DNA of 48,828 bases from Oryzihumus sp036391795. GTDB lineage: Bacteria; Actinomycetota; Actinomycetes; Actinomycetales; Dermatophilaceae. Positions 1 to 8,618 of this stretch are shown piece after piece (the first letter of the stretch is position 1; each line of letters opens with the position of its first letter). The position numbers and the translations under genes were made by a program. The notes under the pieces were generated by a model, which worked only from the letters and a program-made list of their open reading frames with translations, was not told where the DNA came from and searched no databases. The stretch covers positions 1 through 48,828 of the forward strand of contig NZ_DASVZH010000230.1 in the NCBI RefSeq assembly GCF_036391795.1, written 5' to 3'.

Positions 1-807
1 ACCGAGAACGCGCTGCTGGCCGCAGCCCGCCACGAGGGCGTGACGGTCATCCGCAACGCCTCCCCCAACTACATGGTCCAGGACCTGTGCTTCTTCCTGG
101 ACAAGCTCGGCGTGCGGATCGAGGGGATCGGCAGCACGACCCTGACCGTCCACGGCCGGCGCGAGATCGACGTGGACGTGGAGTACTCCCCCTCCGAGGA
201 CCCGATCGAGGCGATGAGCCTGCTCGCGGCCGCGGTCGTCACCGAGTCCGAGATCACCATCCGCCGGGTGCCGATCGAGTTCCTCGAGATCGAGCTGGCC
301 CAGCTGGAGCTCATGGGGATGAAGTACGACATCACCCCGGAGTACCGCTCGGCCAACGGGCACACCCGCCTGGTGGACCTGACCACGATCGCCGGTCCGC
401 TGGTGGCGCCGGCGGACAAGATCCACCCGATGCCCTTCCCCGGCCTGAACATCGACAACCTGCCGTTCTTCGCGATCATCGCCGCGTGTGCCGAGGGCAC
501 GACGATGATCCACGACTGGGTCTACGAGAACCGCGCGATCTACCTGACCGAGCTGACCAAGGTCGGCGCGCGCGTGCAGCTGCTCGACCCGCACCGCGTG
601 ATGATCGAGGGCCCGACCCGGTGGCGCGCCACCGAGGTCATCTGCCCGCCTGCGCTGCGCCCGGCCGTGGTGATCCTGCTGGCGATGCTGGCTGCGCCCG
701 GCACGTCGGTCCTGCGCAACGTCTACGTGATCAACCGCGGCTACGAGGAGCTCGCCGAGCGCCTCAACGCCCTCGGCGCCACGATCGAGACCTTCCGCGA
801 CATCTGA
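1..807 (+). CDS. murA: MurA-type enolpyruvyl transferase, 3' part
   Basis: Partial gene, open at the left window edge; 268 residues are visible. It belongs to the EPSP synthase/MurA family, which transfers enolpyruvate from PEP to UDP-GlcNAc in the first committed peptidoglycan step in the cytoplasm. Near the visible N-terminus, TENALLAAARHEGVTVIRNA matches the MurA TENALMAAV...TTVIRNA region. Later, FPGLNIDNLPFF aligns with PGFPTDMQAQF of MurA and keeps the Asp; ALRPA keeps the Arg of DLRA; INRGYEELAERLNALGA matches the C-terminal IDRGYERIEDKLRALGA. The region carrying the catalytic Cys lies outside the window. The middle part (RREIDVDVEYSPSEDP) diverges from housekeeping MurA, so this may be the second actinobacterial MurA paralogue rather than the essential copy. 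A strong hairpin follows the stop. Confidence 0.85.
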   Translation, partial: TENALLAAARHEGVTVIRNASPNYMVQDLCFFLDKLGVRIEGIGSTTLTVHGRREIDVDVEYSPSEDPIEAMSLLAAAVVTESEITIRRVPIEFLEIELAQLELMGMKYDITPEYRSANGHTRLVDLTTIAGPLVAPADKIHPMPFPGLNIDNLPFFAIIAACAEGTTMIHDWVYENRAIYLTELTKVGARVQLLDPHRVMIEGPTRWRATEVICPPALRPAVVILLAMLAAPGTSVLRNVYVINRGYEELAERLNALGATIETFRDI

Positions 808-821
808 GCAGGCGGCCGGAG

Positions 822-859
822 GCCGGCCACACAGCCCCCGGGCGAACTGTGTGGCCGGC
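822..859 (+). terminator. Hairpin after the MurA-type gene
   Basis: Perfect 13-bp inverted repeat, GCCGGCCACACAG at 822-834 and CTGTGTGGCCGGC at 847-859, with a 12-nt loop, starting 15 nt after the stop codon. There is no T tract, which is usual for actinobacterial terminators. It separates the MurA-type gene from the bdhA promoter. Confidence 0.7.
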
Positions 860-888
860 ACACACGGCACAGTGAGGCGAGGCGGTCC

Positions 889-894
889 TAGCCT
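889..894 (+). promoter_or_regulatory. -10 element of a probably leaderless bdhA transcript
   Basis: TAGCCT ends 8 nt before the ATG at 903. No Shine-Dalgarno sequence lies in between, so transcription would start at or next to the start codon. The same TAGNNT arrangement recurs at six other genes in the window. No convincing -35 box is visible. Confidence 0.5.
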
Positions 895-902
895 CGGGCC
901 TC

Positions 903-1685
903 ATGCCGCACGACGCCTCCTCACCGAACCTGCCCACCGACACCTCCCTGCGGGGCCGGACCGCCCTGGTCACCGGCGCCGCCAGCGGTATCGGCGCGGC
1001 CTGCGTGGAGCGCCTCGCTGCGTCCGGCGCCTCCGTCGTGGCCGTCGACCTGGACGCGGCCGGCCTGAAGCGCTTCGCGGACCTTCCCGCGGTCGAGACC
1101 GTCGCGTGCGACCTCGCCGACCTCGACGGCCTCACCGACCTGCCCGCCGCGGTCGACATCCTCGTCAACAACGCGGGCGTGCAGCACGTCGCACCGATCG
1201 AGGAGTTCCCGACCGAGCGCTTCGACCTCATCCTGCGGCTGATGCTGCAGTCCCCCTTCCGCCTCATCCGGCACGTGCTCCCCCACATGTATGCCGGCGG
1301 CTGGGGTCGCGTGGTCAACGTCTCCAGCGCGCACGGCCTGCGGGCCAGCGCCTACAAGTCGGCCTACGTCAGCGCCAAGCACGGCCTCGAGGGCCTGTCC
1401 AAGGTCGTCGCCCTCGAAGGTGCCGCCCACGGAGTGACGAGCAACTGCGTCAACCCGGCCTACGTTCGGACCCCGTTGGTGGAGAAGCAGATCGCCGACC
1501 AGGCGGCCGCCCACGGCATCGAGGAGTCCGAGGTCGTGAACGAGGTCATGCTCGCACCGGTCGCCGTCAAGCGGCTGATCGAGCCCGGGGAGGTGGCCGA
1601 CCTCGTCGCCTTCCTGTGCGGCCCGTCGTCGGCGTCCATCACCGGCGCCGCCTACACGATGGACGGCGGCTGGACCGCCCACTGA
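903..1685 (+). CDS. bdhA: 3-hydroxybutyrate dehydrogenase (SDR family)
   Basis: A 260-residue short-chain dehydrogenase predicted to oxidise (R)-3-hydroxybutyrate to acetoacetate with NAD+ in the cytoplasm. Visible motifs: Rossmann TGAASGIG (24-31), NNAG (89-92), catalytic Ser in VSSAHG (S142), and Tyr155 and Lys159 in SAYVSAKHG. The phrases VSSAHGLRASAYKSAYVSAKHG, an AHGIEESEVVNEVMLAP-type segment and the end ITGAAYTMDGGWTAH are typical of 3-hydroxybutyrate dehydrogenases rather than FabG. The start is the ATG 8 nt after a TAGCCT -10 box. A symporter gene follows after a hairpin, then a GAF/PucR-type regulator, which suggests a hydroxy-acid or ketone-body use module. The substrate is inferred from family resemblance. 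Confidence 0.88.
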   Translation: MPHDASSPNLPTDTSLRGRTALVTGAASGIGAACVERLAASGASVVAVDLDAAGLKRFADLPAVETVACDLADLDGLTDLPAAVDILVNNAGVQHVAPIEEFPTERFDLILRLMLQSPFRLIRHVLPHMYAGGWGRVVNVSSAHGLRASAYKSAYVSAKHGLEGLSKVVALEGAAHGVTSNCVNPAYVRTPLVEKQIADQAAAHGIEESEVVNEVMLAPVAVKRLIEPGEVADLVAFLCGPSSASITGAAYTMDGGWTAH

Positions 1686-1689
1686 GGAC

Positions 1690-1727
1690 CCGGGTGGCCG
1701 GGGACCTCCGAGGACCCGGCCACCCGG
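1690..1727 (+). terminator. Hairpin between bdhA and the symporter gene
   Basis: Perfect 13-bp inverted repeat, CCGGGTGGCCGGG at 1690-1702 and CCCGGCCACCCGG at 1715-1727, with a 12-nt loop that contains a smaller CCTC/GAGG pair. It begins 5 nt after the bdhA stop. It could terminate bdhA, or act as an attenuator or stabiliser that sets the ratio of dehydrogenase to symporter. The right arm runs into a GTATGCCG motif on the minus strand. Confidence 0.6.
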
Positions 1728-1786
1728 CATACCGCACCACCCTTTCGCCCCACCCTCACCACCCACCCCCCACACCAGGAGCCAGC

Positions 1787-3139
1787 ATGGCCAGCACCCT
1801 TGTGTCCGAGCCGACGACGGGGCGCAGGTCCCCGATCGCGCGGATCGTCGGCGCCAGTCTGATCGGCACGACCGTCGAGTGGTACGACTTCTTCCTCTAC
1901 GGCGTCGCCGCTGCGGCGGTCTTCCCCCACGTGTTCTTCCCGAACGCCAAGGACCCGCTGCAGGCCACGTTGCTCAGCTTCGCGACGTACTGGATCGGCT
2001 TCGTCTTCCGCCCGCTCGGCGGCCTGGTCTTCGGCCACTTCGGTGACCGGCTCGGCCGCAAGAAGCTCCTGGTGCTCTCGCTGCTCATGATGGGCGTCGC
2101 GACCTTCGGGATCGGCCTGCTGCCGGGCTACGCCCAGGTCGGTGCCCTCGCGCCGGTGCTGCTGACCGTCATGCGCTGCATCCAGGGCTTCGCCCTCGGC
2201 GGCGAGTGGGGCGGTGCGGTGCTCATCGTCTCCGAGCACGGCGAGCCCAGCCGGCGTGGCTTCTGGGCCTCCTGGCCGCAGGCCGGGGCCCCCGCCGGCC
2301 AGCTCATCGCCAACGGCGTGCTGGCGGTGCTCGCGGTCTTCCAGGACGACAACGCGTTCCTGTCCTGGGGCTGGCGCATCCCGTTCCTGCTCTCGGCGGT
2401 CCTGGTCATCATCGGTCTGTGGGTCCGCCTGCAGGTCGAGGAGTCCCCGCTGTTCAAGGCAGCGCGTGAGCGGGCCGACGTGCGGGCCTCCGAGGGCACC
2501 GTCGACAAGCTGCCGCTGCTGGACGTGCTGCGCCGCTACCCCCGCGAGATCCTCACCGCGATGGGCGCGCGCATGGCCGAGAACGTCGCGTACTACATCT
2601 TCACCATCGTCATCACGACCTACGTCGTCGAGCAGCTGAAGCTGCCCAAGACGTACGCTCTCAACGCCGTGCTCATCGCGGCCGCGATCCACTTCTGCAC
2701 CATCCCGCTGTGGGGCGCGCTGTCCGACCGCATCGGCCGCAAGCCGGTCTACCTCATCGGCGCCGCCGGCGTCGGCGTGTGGGGCTTCGCCTTCTTCGCG
2801 ATGCTCAACACCAAGAGCTTCCCGCTCGCGGTCATCGCCGTCGTCGTCGGCCTGCTGTTCCACGGCGCGATGTACGGCCCGCAGTCGGCGTTCTTCGCCG
2901 AGCTGTTCGGCACCAAGGTCCGCTACTCGGGCGTGTCCATCGGCTACCAGCTGGCCTCGATCATCGCCGGTGGCCTGGCGCCGATCATCGCCGTGGACCT
3001 GCTGAAGAACTACCACAGCGGCACCGCCATCGCGGTGTACGTCGCGATCTGCTCGGTCATCTCGCTGGTGGCCGTGCTGTCCTACCGCGAGACCCGGCAG
3101 CGCGACCTGGCCACGATCACCAAGGGTGAGGTCGCCTGA
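1787..3139 (+). CDS. MHS-family MFS metabolite:H+ symporter
   Basis: A 450-residue polytopic membrane protein, about 12 hydrophobic segments, of the major facilitator superfamily. The start GTTVEWYDFFLYG and the loop GHFGDRLGRKK are hallmarks of the metabolite:H+ symporter (MHS) subfamily, which imports organic acids and betaines with protons. The matching half-transporter loop GALSDRIGRKPVY appears near the middle. The start is the ATG preceded by AGGAG (1777-1781); upstream reading frame is antisense-like GC shadow. It follows bdhA and precedes a GAF-domain regulator on the same strand, so import of 3-hydroxybutyrate or a related hydroxy or keto acid is a reasonable inference, though not proven by the sequence. 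Confidence 0.9.
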   Translation: MASTLVSEPTTGRRSPIARIVGASLIGTTVEWYDFFLYGVAAAAVFPHVFFPNAKDPLQATLLSFATYWIGFVFRPLGGLVFGHFGDRLGRKKLLVLSLLMMGVATFGIGLLPGYAQVGALAPVLLTVMRCIQGFALGGEWGGAVLIVSEHGEPSRRGFWASWPQAGAPAGQLIANGVLAVLAVFQDDNAFLSWGWRIPFLLSAVLVIIGLWVRLQVEESPLFKAARERADVRASEGTVDKLPLLDVLRRYPREILTAMGARMAENVAYYIFTIVITTYVVEQLKLPKTYALNAVLIAAAIHFCTIPLWGALSDRIGRKPVYLIGAAGVGVWGFAFFAMLNTKSFPLAVIAVVVGLLFHGAMYGPQSAFFAELFGTKVRYSGVSIGYQLASIIAGGLAPIIAVDLLKNYHSGTAIAVYVAICSVISLVAVLSYRETRQRDLATITKGEVA

Positions 3140-3171
3140 CCGTCCGTCCGCGGCGCCGGCGCGGGGCTGCC

Positions 3172-3177
3172 TAGGAT
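3172..3177 (+). promoter_or_regulatory. -10 element of the GAF/PucR-type regulator gene
   Basis: TAGGAT followed by CGG ends 8 nt before the ATG at 3186. It supports that start over an in-frame GTG at 3126 inside the preceding gene and suggests a leaderless mRNA. Confidence 0.5.
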
Positions 3178-3185
3178 CGGGCCTG

Positions 3186-5042
3186 ATGTCCACTCCTGCA
3201 GACCCTGCGCTGACGCTGCTCACGCTCCTCGCCTCCGGGGCGTCGGCCGCCGAGCTCTCGGCCGTCGACGCCCCGGAGGCGCGTGCGCTGGCCCTTCGGG
3301 TGCGGGCCGCCTTCGACACCCGGCGCCGGCGTGAGGCCGAGCTGAGCGCGCTGGTCGAAACCGCGCGCGACCTGGCCTCGATGCGCGACCCGGCCGGCGT
3401 CCTCGACGCGATCGTGCGCCGGGCCCGCACCCTGCTGCAGACCGACGTCGCCTACCTGACCCTGGCCGACCCGGAGGCGGGCGACACCTACATGCGCGCC
3501 ACGGACGGGTCCGTCTCGGCGCGGTTCCAGACCGTCCGGCTCAGCCTGGGCGCCGGGCTCGGTGGCCTGGTGGCGTCCACCCACATGCCTTACTGGACGG
3601 CCGACTACCCCCAGGACCAGCGGTTCCGGCACACGGAGACGATCGACAGCGCCGTCGGCGACGAGGGGCTGGTCGCCATCTGCGGCACGCCGCTGCTGGT
3701 CGAGGAGCAGTTCGTCGGTGTCCTCTTCGCGGCCAACCGCTCGCCCCGCCCGTTCAGCCACGACGAGGTGTCGCTGCTCGGCTCCCTGGCCGCACTGGCC
3801 GCGGTGTCGATCGTGACCACCCGCGCCGCCGCCGAGACGGCCGAGGCGCTGGCCGCGCTCTCCGAGGCCCACGAGGTGGCCCGTCGGCACGTCAGCGGGG
3901 TCGAGCGTGCCGCGGCGGCCCACGACCGGTTCGCCGAGCTCGTCCTGCAGGGCGGCGGCGTCGACGACATCACGGCCGCCCTGGTGGAGCTGCTCGGCGG
4001 GTGGGCGGTCCTGCTGGACCCCGAGGGCACCCGGGTCGGCACGGCGGGCCGGTCAGCGCCCCACCCAGCTGCGGGCGGCTGCCCCGACCCCCTCGCCGGC
4101 GCGGCGGCGGTCCTGGCCACGCACGCCTCCGGCCGCCTGGCCACCGAGGACGGCGTCTGGGCCGTGAGCGTCACCGCGGCGCACGAGCGGCTGGGCACCC
4201 TCGTCGTCGGCGGCGTCGGCCGGCTCGACGAGGCCGACGAGCGCACCCTCGAGCGCGCGGGCGTGGTGAGCGCGCTGGTGCTGCTGTTCGAGCGGGCCGC
4301 GGTCGACGCCTCGCTGCGGGTCGTCACCGACCTGGTCTCCGACCTGGTCAGCGGCCGGGGCGACGCCCCGTCACGGCAGACCCGCGCCCGGGCCCACGGG
4401 CTGGACCTCGCCGCTCCGCACTGCGTGCTGGTCGTCAAGGGGCGCGAGGGCGAGTCACGCCGGGCGCTGGTGCTCTCGGCCCAGGCCGCCGCCGGTCCGG
4501 GCTCGGTCGTGGGCGAGCACGACGGCGACGTCGTGGCGCTCGTGCCCGCCCAGGACCCGGACGCGGCGGCAACCCACCTGGCCACCCGGCTCTCACGCAG
4601 CGCCCCGGTCACCGTGGGTGCCGCCGGCCCGGTCCGCTCGGTCGAGGACCTGCCCGCCGCCCACGCCGAGGCGCGCCGCACGGCGGCGGCACTGATCGCG
4701 CTCGGCCGGACGGGTGCCGGCGCCTCCGCCCAGGCGCTCGGCTTCGCCGGCCTGGTGGTGGGCTCCGACCCCGACATCGCCTCCTACGTCGCGCGCGTCC
4801 TGGGGCCGGTGTCCGCCTACGACACCCAGCGCGGCAGCGAGCTGATCAAGACCCTGGAGACCTACTTCGCCGCCGGGTCCAGCCCGCGGCACGCCGCGAC
4901 CACGCTGCACGTGCACGTCAACACCGTCGCCCAGCGGCTCGAGCGGGTGGCCACGCTGCTCGGGCCCGACTGGCAGCACCCCGACCGGGCACTGGAGCTG
5001 CAGCTGGCGCTGCGGCTGCGCCGGCTCATGCGGGCTGACTGA
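3186..5042 (+). CDS. GAF-domain, PucR/CdaR-type transcriptional regulator
   Basis: A 618-residue cytoplasmic regulator. The N-terminal third (about 60-220) resembles a GAF domain (ARDLASMRDPAGVLDAIVRRA, then YLTLADPEAG and GLVAICGTPLLVEEQFVGVL), a likely small-ligand sensor. The C-terminal about 60 residues (ETYFAAGSSPRHAATTLHVHVNTVAQRLERV) form the helix-turn-helix found at the end of PucR/CdaR regulators, including the typical HVHVNTVAQRLERV recognition segment. The ATG at 3186 is chosen because a TAGGAT -10 box lies 8 nt upstream. Lying just behind bdhA and the symporter gene, it probably controls them; whether it activates or represses cannot be read. Its last 17 nt overlap the convergent hydrolase gene. 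Confidence 0.87.
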   Translation: MSTPADPALTLLTLLASGASAAELSAVDAPEARALALRVRAAFDTRRRREAELSALVETARDLASMRDPAGVLDAIVRRARTLLQTDVAYLTLADPEAGDTYMRATDGSVSARFQTVRLSLGAGLGGLVASTHMPYWTADYPQDQRFRHTETIDSAVGDEGLVAICGTPLLVEEQFVGVLFAANRSPRPFSHDEVSLLGSLAALAAVSIVTTRAAAETAEALAALSEAHEVARRHVSGVERAAAAHDRFAELVLQGGGVDDITAALVELLGGWAVLLDPEGTRVGTAGRSAPHPAAGGCPDPLAGAAAVLATHASGRLATEDGVWAVSVTAAHERLGTLVVGGVGRLDEADERTLERAGVVSALVLLFERAAVDASLRVVTDLVSDLVSGRGDAPSRQTRARAHGLDLAAPHCVLVVKGREGESRRALVLSAQAAAGPGSVVGEHDGDVVALVPAQDPDAAATHLATRLSRSAPVTVGAAGPVRSVEDLPAAHAEARRTAAALIALGRTGAGASAQALGFAGLVVGSDPDIASYVARVLGPVSAYDTQRGSELIKTLETYFAAGSSPRHAATTLHVHVNTVAQRLERVATLLGPDWQHPDRALELQLALRLRRLMRAD

Positions 5043-5982
5043 CCAGCTGTCGCTGCACCGCCGCCGTGACCGCCTCGACCCCGGCCTGGGCGAGGATGAC
5101 CGAGTAGTGGTTGACGTCCCGGACCTCGGTGACCCGCACCTGTTCCGGCACCCCGAGCGCCGCCAGGCGCTGCTCGTCGTACAGGCCCTGGGGCTCGTCC
5201 ATCAGGCCGCGCTGGGCCCACAACAGCTCCACCGGCACCCCTGCGGCCACGGCGGTCCCGACCGCGGCGTGCACCTCCGGCGAGGCCAACAGGTCGCGGC
5301 CGTCTGCGCGGATGGCCTCCAGGATGCACGAGCTCACCACCTCCGCGCCGTCCTGGACGAGGTCGTGGCGCAGGTAGCGGTGCAGCGTGGCGGCGCCCAC
5401 CGGGTCGGCGAGGATGCCCGCCATGGCGGGGTGCGGCTCCCAGAAGGCGAGGTAGGCCTGCTCGTCCGGGAAGCGCATGGTCAGCCGCTGCATCGCGGGC
5501 CCGATGACGGCGGTCAGGGCGGCGTCGATGTCGGTCTCCGCGGGCATCGGCAGGGACAGCCCCCCGTCGACGAGCACCGCCGCGCGGACCCGGTCGGGGT
5601 GGCGCGCGGCCGTCAGCGCCGCGACGAACGCGCCCATCGAGTGCCCCAGCAGGACCACCTCGCGGGCGCCGAAGGCGTCGGCGACGCCGATGACGTCGGC
5701 CGCGTGCGCGTCGAGCCCCCACGGACCGGTGATGTCCCGGCTGCTGGCCCGGCCGCGCAGGTCGGGGGCAAGCACCCGCGCCGAGCCCGGGCCGAGGCGC
5801 TCCCCGAGGGCGTCGGCCACCATCCGCCAGGACAGGGCGTTGGCGGTGATGCCGTGCAGCGCGAGGACCAGCGGCCGGTCCGCCTCACCGCCGCGGGGTT
5901 CGCCCTGCGGCAGGGTCAGGTCGTGGACGCCCAGCGACCCGCCGGGCCGGTCGATGCGGTACTGCGGCTCAACCTCAGGCAC
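5026..5982 (-). CDS. Alpha/beta hydrolase, last gene of the liv operon
   Basis: A 318-residue soluble alpha/beta-hydrolase-fold protein. It shows the oxyanion LHGIT (42-46), the nucleophile elbow GHSMG with Ser115, an acid-bearing LVDGG after the next strand, and the catalytic His in DVNHYSV (about His292). The start is a GTG at 5982 preceded by GAGGAGG five nt upstream; it overlaps the livM stop by 8 nt, so translation is probably coupled. The longer upstream frame belongs to livM. An ester, lactone or amide hydrolase working on the material imported by the liv transporter is a context-based inference; the substrate is unknown. Its 3' end overlaps the convergent regulator gene by 17 nt. Confidence 0.85.
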   Translation of the reverse strand: MPEVEPQYRIDRPGGSLGVHDLTLPQGEPRGGEADRPLVLALHGITANALSWRMVADALGERLGPGSARVLAPDLRGRASSRDITGPWGLDAHAADVIGVADAFGAREVVLLGHSMGAFVAALTAARHPDRVRAAVLVDGGLSLPMPAETDIDAALTAVIGPAMQRLTMRFPDEQAYLAFWEPHPAMAGILADPVGAATLHRYLRHDLVQDGAEVVSSCILEAIRADGRDLLASPEVHAAVGTAVAAGVPVELLWAQRGLMDEPQGLYDEQRLAALGVPEQVRVTEVRDVNHYSVILAQAGVEAVTAAVQRQLVSQPA

Positions 5983-6994
5983 GTTGACCTCCTCGTTGGC
6001 GGAGGCCGGTGAGGCCCCCGGGTGCGTAGTAGACCACCAGGACAAACAGCACGCCCAGGATGAACAACGGTTGCGACAGCGGCGTGCGCAGCACGGCCGG
6101 GAGGCCCTGGACGGCGGGGAGCCCGGAGACGTCCACCAGACGGGCGTCGGCCCAGGTGTAGAGGAACCCGCCGAGGACCGCGCCCCACCGGCTCCCGGCA
6201 CCGCCGAGCACGACCATCACCAGCAGCGACAGGGTGAACTCGGTGGTCGTCAGGTGGGCGGTCGCCCCGCCGAGCACGACCAGGTGCACGACCCCGCCGA
6301 CGGTGCCGAGCACCGAGCCGACCACCAGCGCCTGCAGCCGGGCCCGGTAGGTCGAGACCCCCAGCACCCCTGCGCGCAAGGGGTTCTCGCGCACCGCCGC
6401 CCACAGGTGGCCGGCGCGGGACTGCGACAGCCACGCCACGACGGCCCAGGCCAGCGCCAGGAAGGCCAGCGCGAGCCAGTAGCGGTAGGGCGCGTTGGCC
6501 ACGCCGGTGAACAGTGACGGCGTCGTCGCCCGGTCCAGCGGCAGGCCCTCCTCTCCCCCGGTCACCGAGCCCGGGTCGCGCAGGACCAGGATCGACGCGG
6601 CCTGGGCGAAGGCGAGCGTGACCATGGCGAACGCGATCCCGTTGACCCGCAAGGCGATCGAGCCGACCACCAGTACCAGCACGAGCCCCACGAGCAGCGC
6701 GACGAGCCCCGCCAGCGCCAGTGGCAGGCCCCAGGTCCGCATGGCGATGGCGGTGACGTACGAGCCAGTCGCGACGAAGAGGGCGTGGCCGAAGGAGAGC
6801 AGCCCGGCCCGGCCGAAGACCACGTCGTAGCTGAGCGCGATCCCGGCCATGACCAGGCACAGCGCCAGCAGCTGCATCGACCCCGGCCCGTTCACCCGAC
6901 CGGGGAGCAGGACCGGCAGGTCGGCGGGGACGTAGGGCAGCCACGCCAGCACCGCCAGGAGCACCAGCGGTATGCCGTGTCGCAGGCGTCTCAT
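5975..6994 (-). CDS. livM: Branched-chain-type ABC transporter permease LivM
   Basis: A 339-residue polytopic inner-membrane permease of the LivM family, one half of the channel of a hydrophobic-amino-acid-type (HAAT) ABC importer. Typical segments are YDVVFGRAGLLSFGHALFVATGSY near the N-terminus, RVNGIAFAMVTLAFAQ in the middle, the EAA-like loop AVRENPLRAGVLGVSTYR, and VMVVLGGAGSRWGAVLGG towards the C-terminus. It starts with ATG at 6994, in a 4-nt ATGA overlap with the livH stop, and ends inside the GTG start region of the hydrolase gene, showing a tightly packed operon. Confidence 0.95.
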   Translation of the reverse strand: MRRLRHGIPLVLLAVLAWLPYVPADLPVLLPGRVNGPGSMQLLALCLVMAGIALSYDVVFGRAGLLSFGHALFVATGSYVTAIAMRTWGLPLALAGLVALLVGLVLVLVVGSIALRVNGIAFAMVTLAFAQAASILVLRDPGSVTGGEEGLPLDRATTPSLFTGVANAPYRYWLALAFLALAWAVVAWLSQSRAGHLWAAVRENPLRAGVLGVSTYRARLQALVVGSVLGTVGGVVHLVVLGGATAHLTTTEFTLSLLVMVVLGGAGSRWGAVLGGFLYTWADARLVDVSGLPAVQGLPAVLRTPLSQPLFILGVLFVLVVYYAPGGLTGLRQRGGQRA

Positions 6995-7875
6995 GCGGGC
7001 ACTCCTTCCAGCGTGCGCGGCCGGGCGAGCAGCACCACCGCCAGGAGGAGCACCACGGACAGGTCGCCCACCCCCGAGGCCGCGTAGTAGTTGGCGAGCT
7101 GCTGCACCAGGCCCACGGCGAGGGCTGCGACCGCTGTGCCGGTCAGCGAGCCCATGCCTCCGATGACCACGACGATGAAGGCGAAGATGAGCAGCGAGGC
7201 GCCCTGCCCCGGGGCCACGCTCCCGGCATACATCGCACTGACCACGCCGGCGAGCGCCGCCGCGGCGCCGCCGATCGCGAACACCACGGTGAACGTCCGG
7301 CGCACCTCGATGCCCAGGGCCTCGACCATGGTGCGGTTCTCCACCCCGGCCCGGATGACCAGGCCCAGGCGGGTGAACCGCAACAGGGCCAGCAGCGCGA
7401 GCAGGACCAGGACGGCCAGCCCGACGACGAGGAACCGGTCATGGGGCACCCGCGCCCCCAGCAGGTTCGTCGTTCCGGCCAGCCACTGCGGCCTCGGCAA
7501 CGGCCGCGGGTCGGCGCCCCACACCCCCTCGACGACCGCGATCGACGCCAGGCTCAGTCCCACCGTGACGAGGACCTGCTGGATGTGGTGCCGGTAGAGC
7601 GGGCGGATGAGCACCACCTCCACGACCGCACCGATGCCGGCACCCACGACGCAGGCAACGAGCGTCCCCACGAGCAGGCGCCAGCCGACGGCGGTGCCCG
7701 TGGGCAGGTGGGCGCTGACCCACCACGCGGTGTAGCCGCCGGCCACCATGAACGCGCCGTGGGCGAAGTTGAGCACGCCCATGAGGCCGTAGATCATGCT
7801 CAGCCCCGACGCGGCCAGGAAGTACAGCGCGCCCAGGCCCAGGCCCGTGGCGAGCAGGAGGGTGATGGTGCTCAT
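6991..7875 (-). CDS. livH: Branched-chain-type ABC transporter permease LivH
   Basis: A 294-residue membrane permease, the LivH partner of LivM. The N-terminus GLSMIYGLMGVLNFAHGAFMVAGGY is the family signature. RAGVENRTMVEALGIEVRRTF is the cytoplasmic coupling loop that contacts the ATPases, and FIVVVIGGMGSLTGTAVAALAVGL is the conserved C-terminal segment. ATG start at 7875 in a 4-nt ATGA overlap with livF; its own stop overlaps the livM start the same way. Confidence 0.95.
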   Translation of the reverse strand: MSTITLLLATGLGLGALYFLAASGLSMIYGLMGVLNFAHGAFMVAGGYTAWWVSAHLPTGTAVGWRLLVGTLVACVVGAGIGAVVEVVLIRPLYRHHIQQVLVTVGLSLASIAVVEGVWGADPRPLPRPQWLAGTTNLLGARVPHDRFLVVGLAVLVLLALLALLRFTRLGLVIRAGVENRTMVEALGIEVRRTFTVVFAIGGAAAALAGVVSAMYAGSVAPGQGASLLIFAFIVVVIGGMGSLTGTAVAALAVGLVQQLANYYAASGVGDLSVVLLLAVVLLARPRTLEGVPA

Positions 7876-8618
7876 GGGCGGTCTCCGCTCAGGGCGCTGG
7901 AGGGCTGTCGCAGCGCGACGCCCAGGAGCTCGGTCGTGCGGGCCTGGTCGGCCAGCAGCGCCCCGGCCGTGCTGCGATGGACGACCGAGCCGCCGTCGAT
8001 GACGACGACGTCGTCGGCGATCCGGCGCACGAGCGGCAGGTTCTGCTCCACCAGCAGGACCGGGACCGTGCGGGCGACCTGCGCCAGGACGTCGGCGACC
8101 TCGGTGACGAGCTTGGGGGCCAGTCCCTTGGTGGGCTCGTCGATCAGCAGGATCCGGTTGTCCCGCAGGAGGACCCGGGCGAGGGCGACCATCTGCTGCT
8201 GCCCGCCGGAGAGCGTGCCCGCCTTCTGCGAACGGCGGGCCACCAGGTCGGGGAACAGCTCCCGGACCACGGGGGCGTCGGCTCCCGTGTCGCCGCCGAC
8301 CAGCCGCAGGTTCTCCTCCACGGTCAGCCCGGCGAAGACCTCGCGGTCCTCGGGCACGTAACCCACCCCCGAGCGCACCGTGCGGGCCGTCGACCAGCGG
8401 GTGATGTCGGTGCCGTCGAGCTCGATGACGCCCTGGCGCGGGACGAGGCCGATGAGTGCCTTGAGGGTCGTGGTCTTGCCCACCCCGTTGCGCCCGAGGA
8501 TCGCCGTGACGCCGGTCTGCGGCACCTCGAACCCGACACCCTGCAGGATGTGCGAGCCGCCCACGCGCACGTGCAGGTCCGCGACGCGCAGCAGCGGACG
8601 GGCGGCGACCTCGCTCAC
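7872..8618 (-). CDS. livF: ABC transporter ATP-binding protein LivF
   Basis: A 248-residue ABC ATPase. Walker A GRNGVGKTT, the LivF-like GYVPEDREVFAGLTVEENL segment with its Q-loop replaced by the GYVPEDR form typical of LivF, signature LSGGQQQM, Walker B ILLIDEPTKGLAP and switch-His region VLLVEQNLPL are all visible. The short C-terminus without the extra LivG loops separates it from the neighbouring livG. GTG start at 8618 in a GTGA overlap with the livG stop. It energises the LivHM channel from the cytoplasmic side. Confidence 0.95.
   Translation of the reverse strand: MSEVAARPLLRVADLHVRVGGSHILQGVGFEVPQTGVTAILGRNGVGKTTTLKALIGLVPRQGVIELDGTDITRWSTARTVRSGVGYVPEDREVFAGLTVEENLRLVGGDTGADAPVVRELFPDLVARRSQKAGTLSGGQQQMVALARVLLRDNRILLIDEPTKGLAPKLVTEVADVLAQVARTVPVLLVEQNLPLVRRIADDVVVIDGGSVVHRSTAGALLADQARTTELLGVALRQPSSALSGDRP

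Noticed and set aside
1..807. MurA-type gene as a truncated pseudogene
   Set aside because: The frame is open through the window edge and the C-terminal motifs are intact; it is cut only by the window.
851..1786. Long N-terminal extension of the symporter reading frame
   Set aside because: It overlaps bdhA completely in another frame, and a proper AGGAG plus ATG exists at 1777-1789.
1652..3430. A 592-codon minus-strand frame opposite the symporter gene
   Set aside because: Composition is that of an antisense shadow; the plus strand shows clear MFS motifs.
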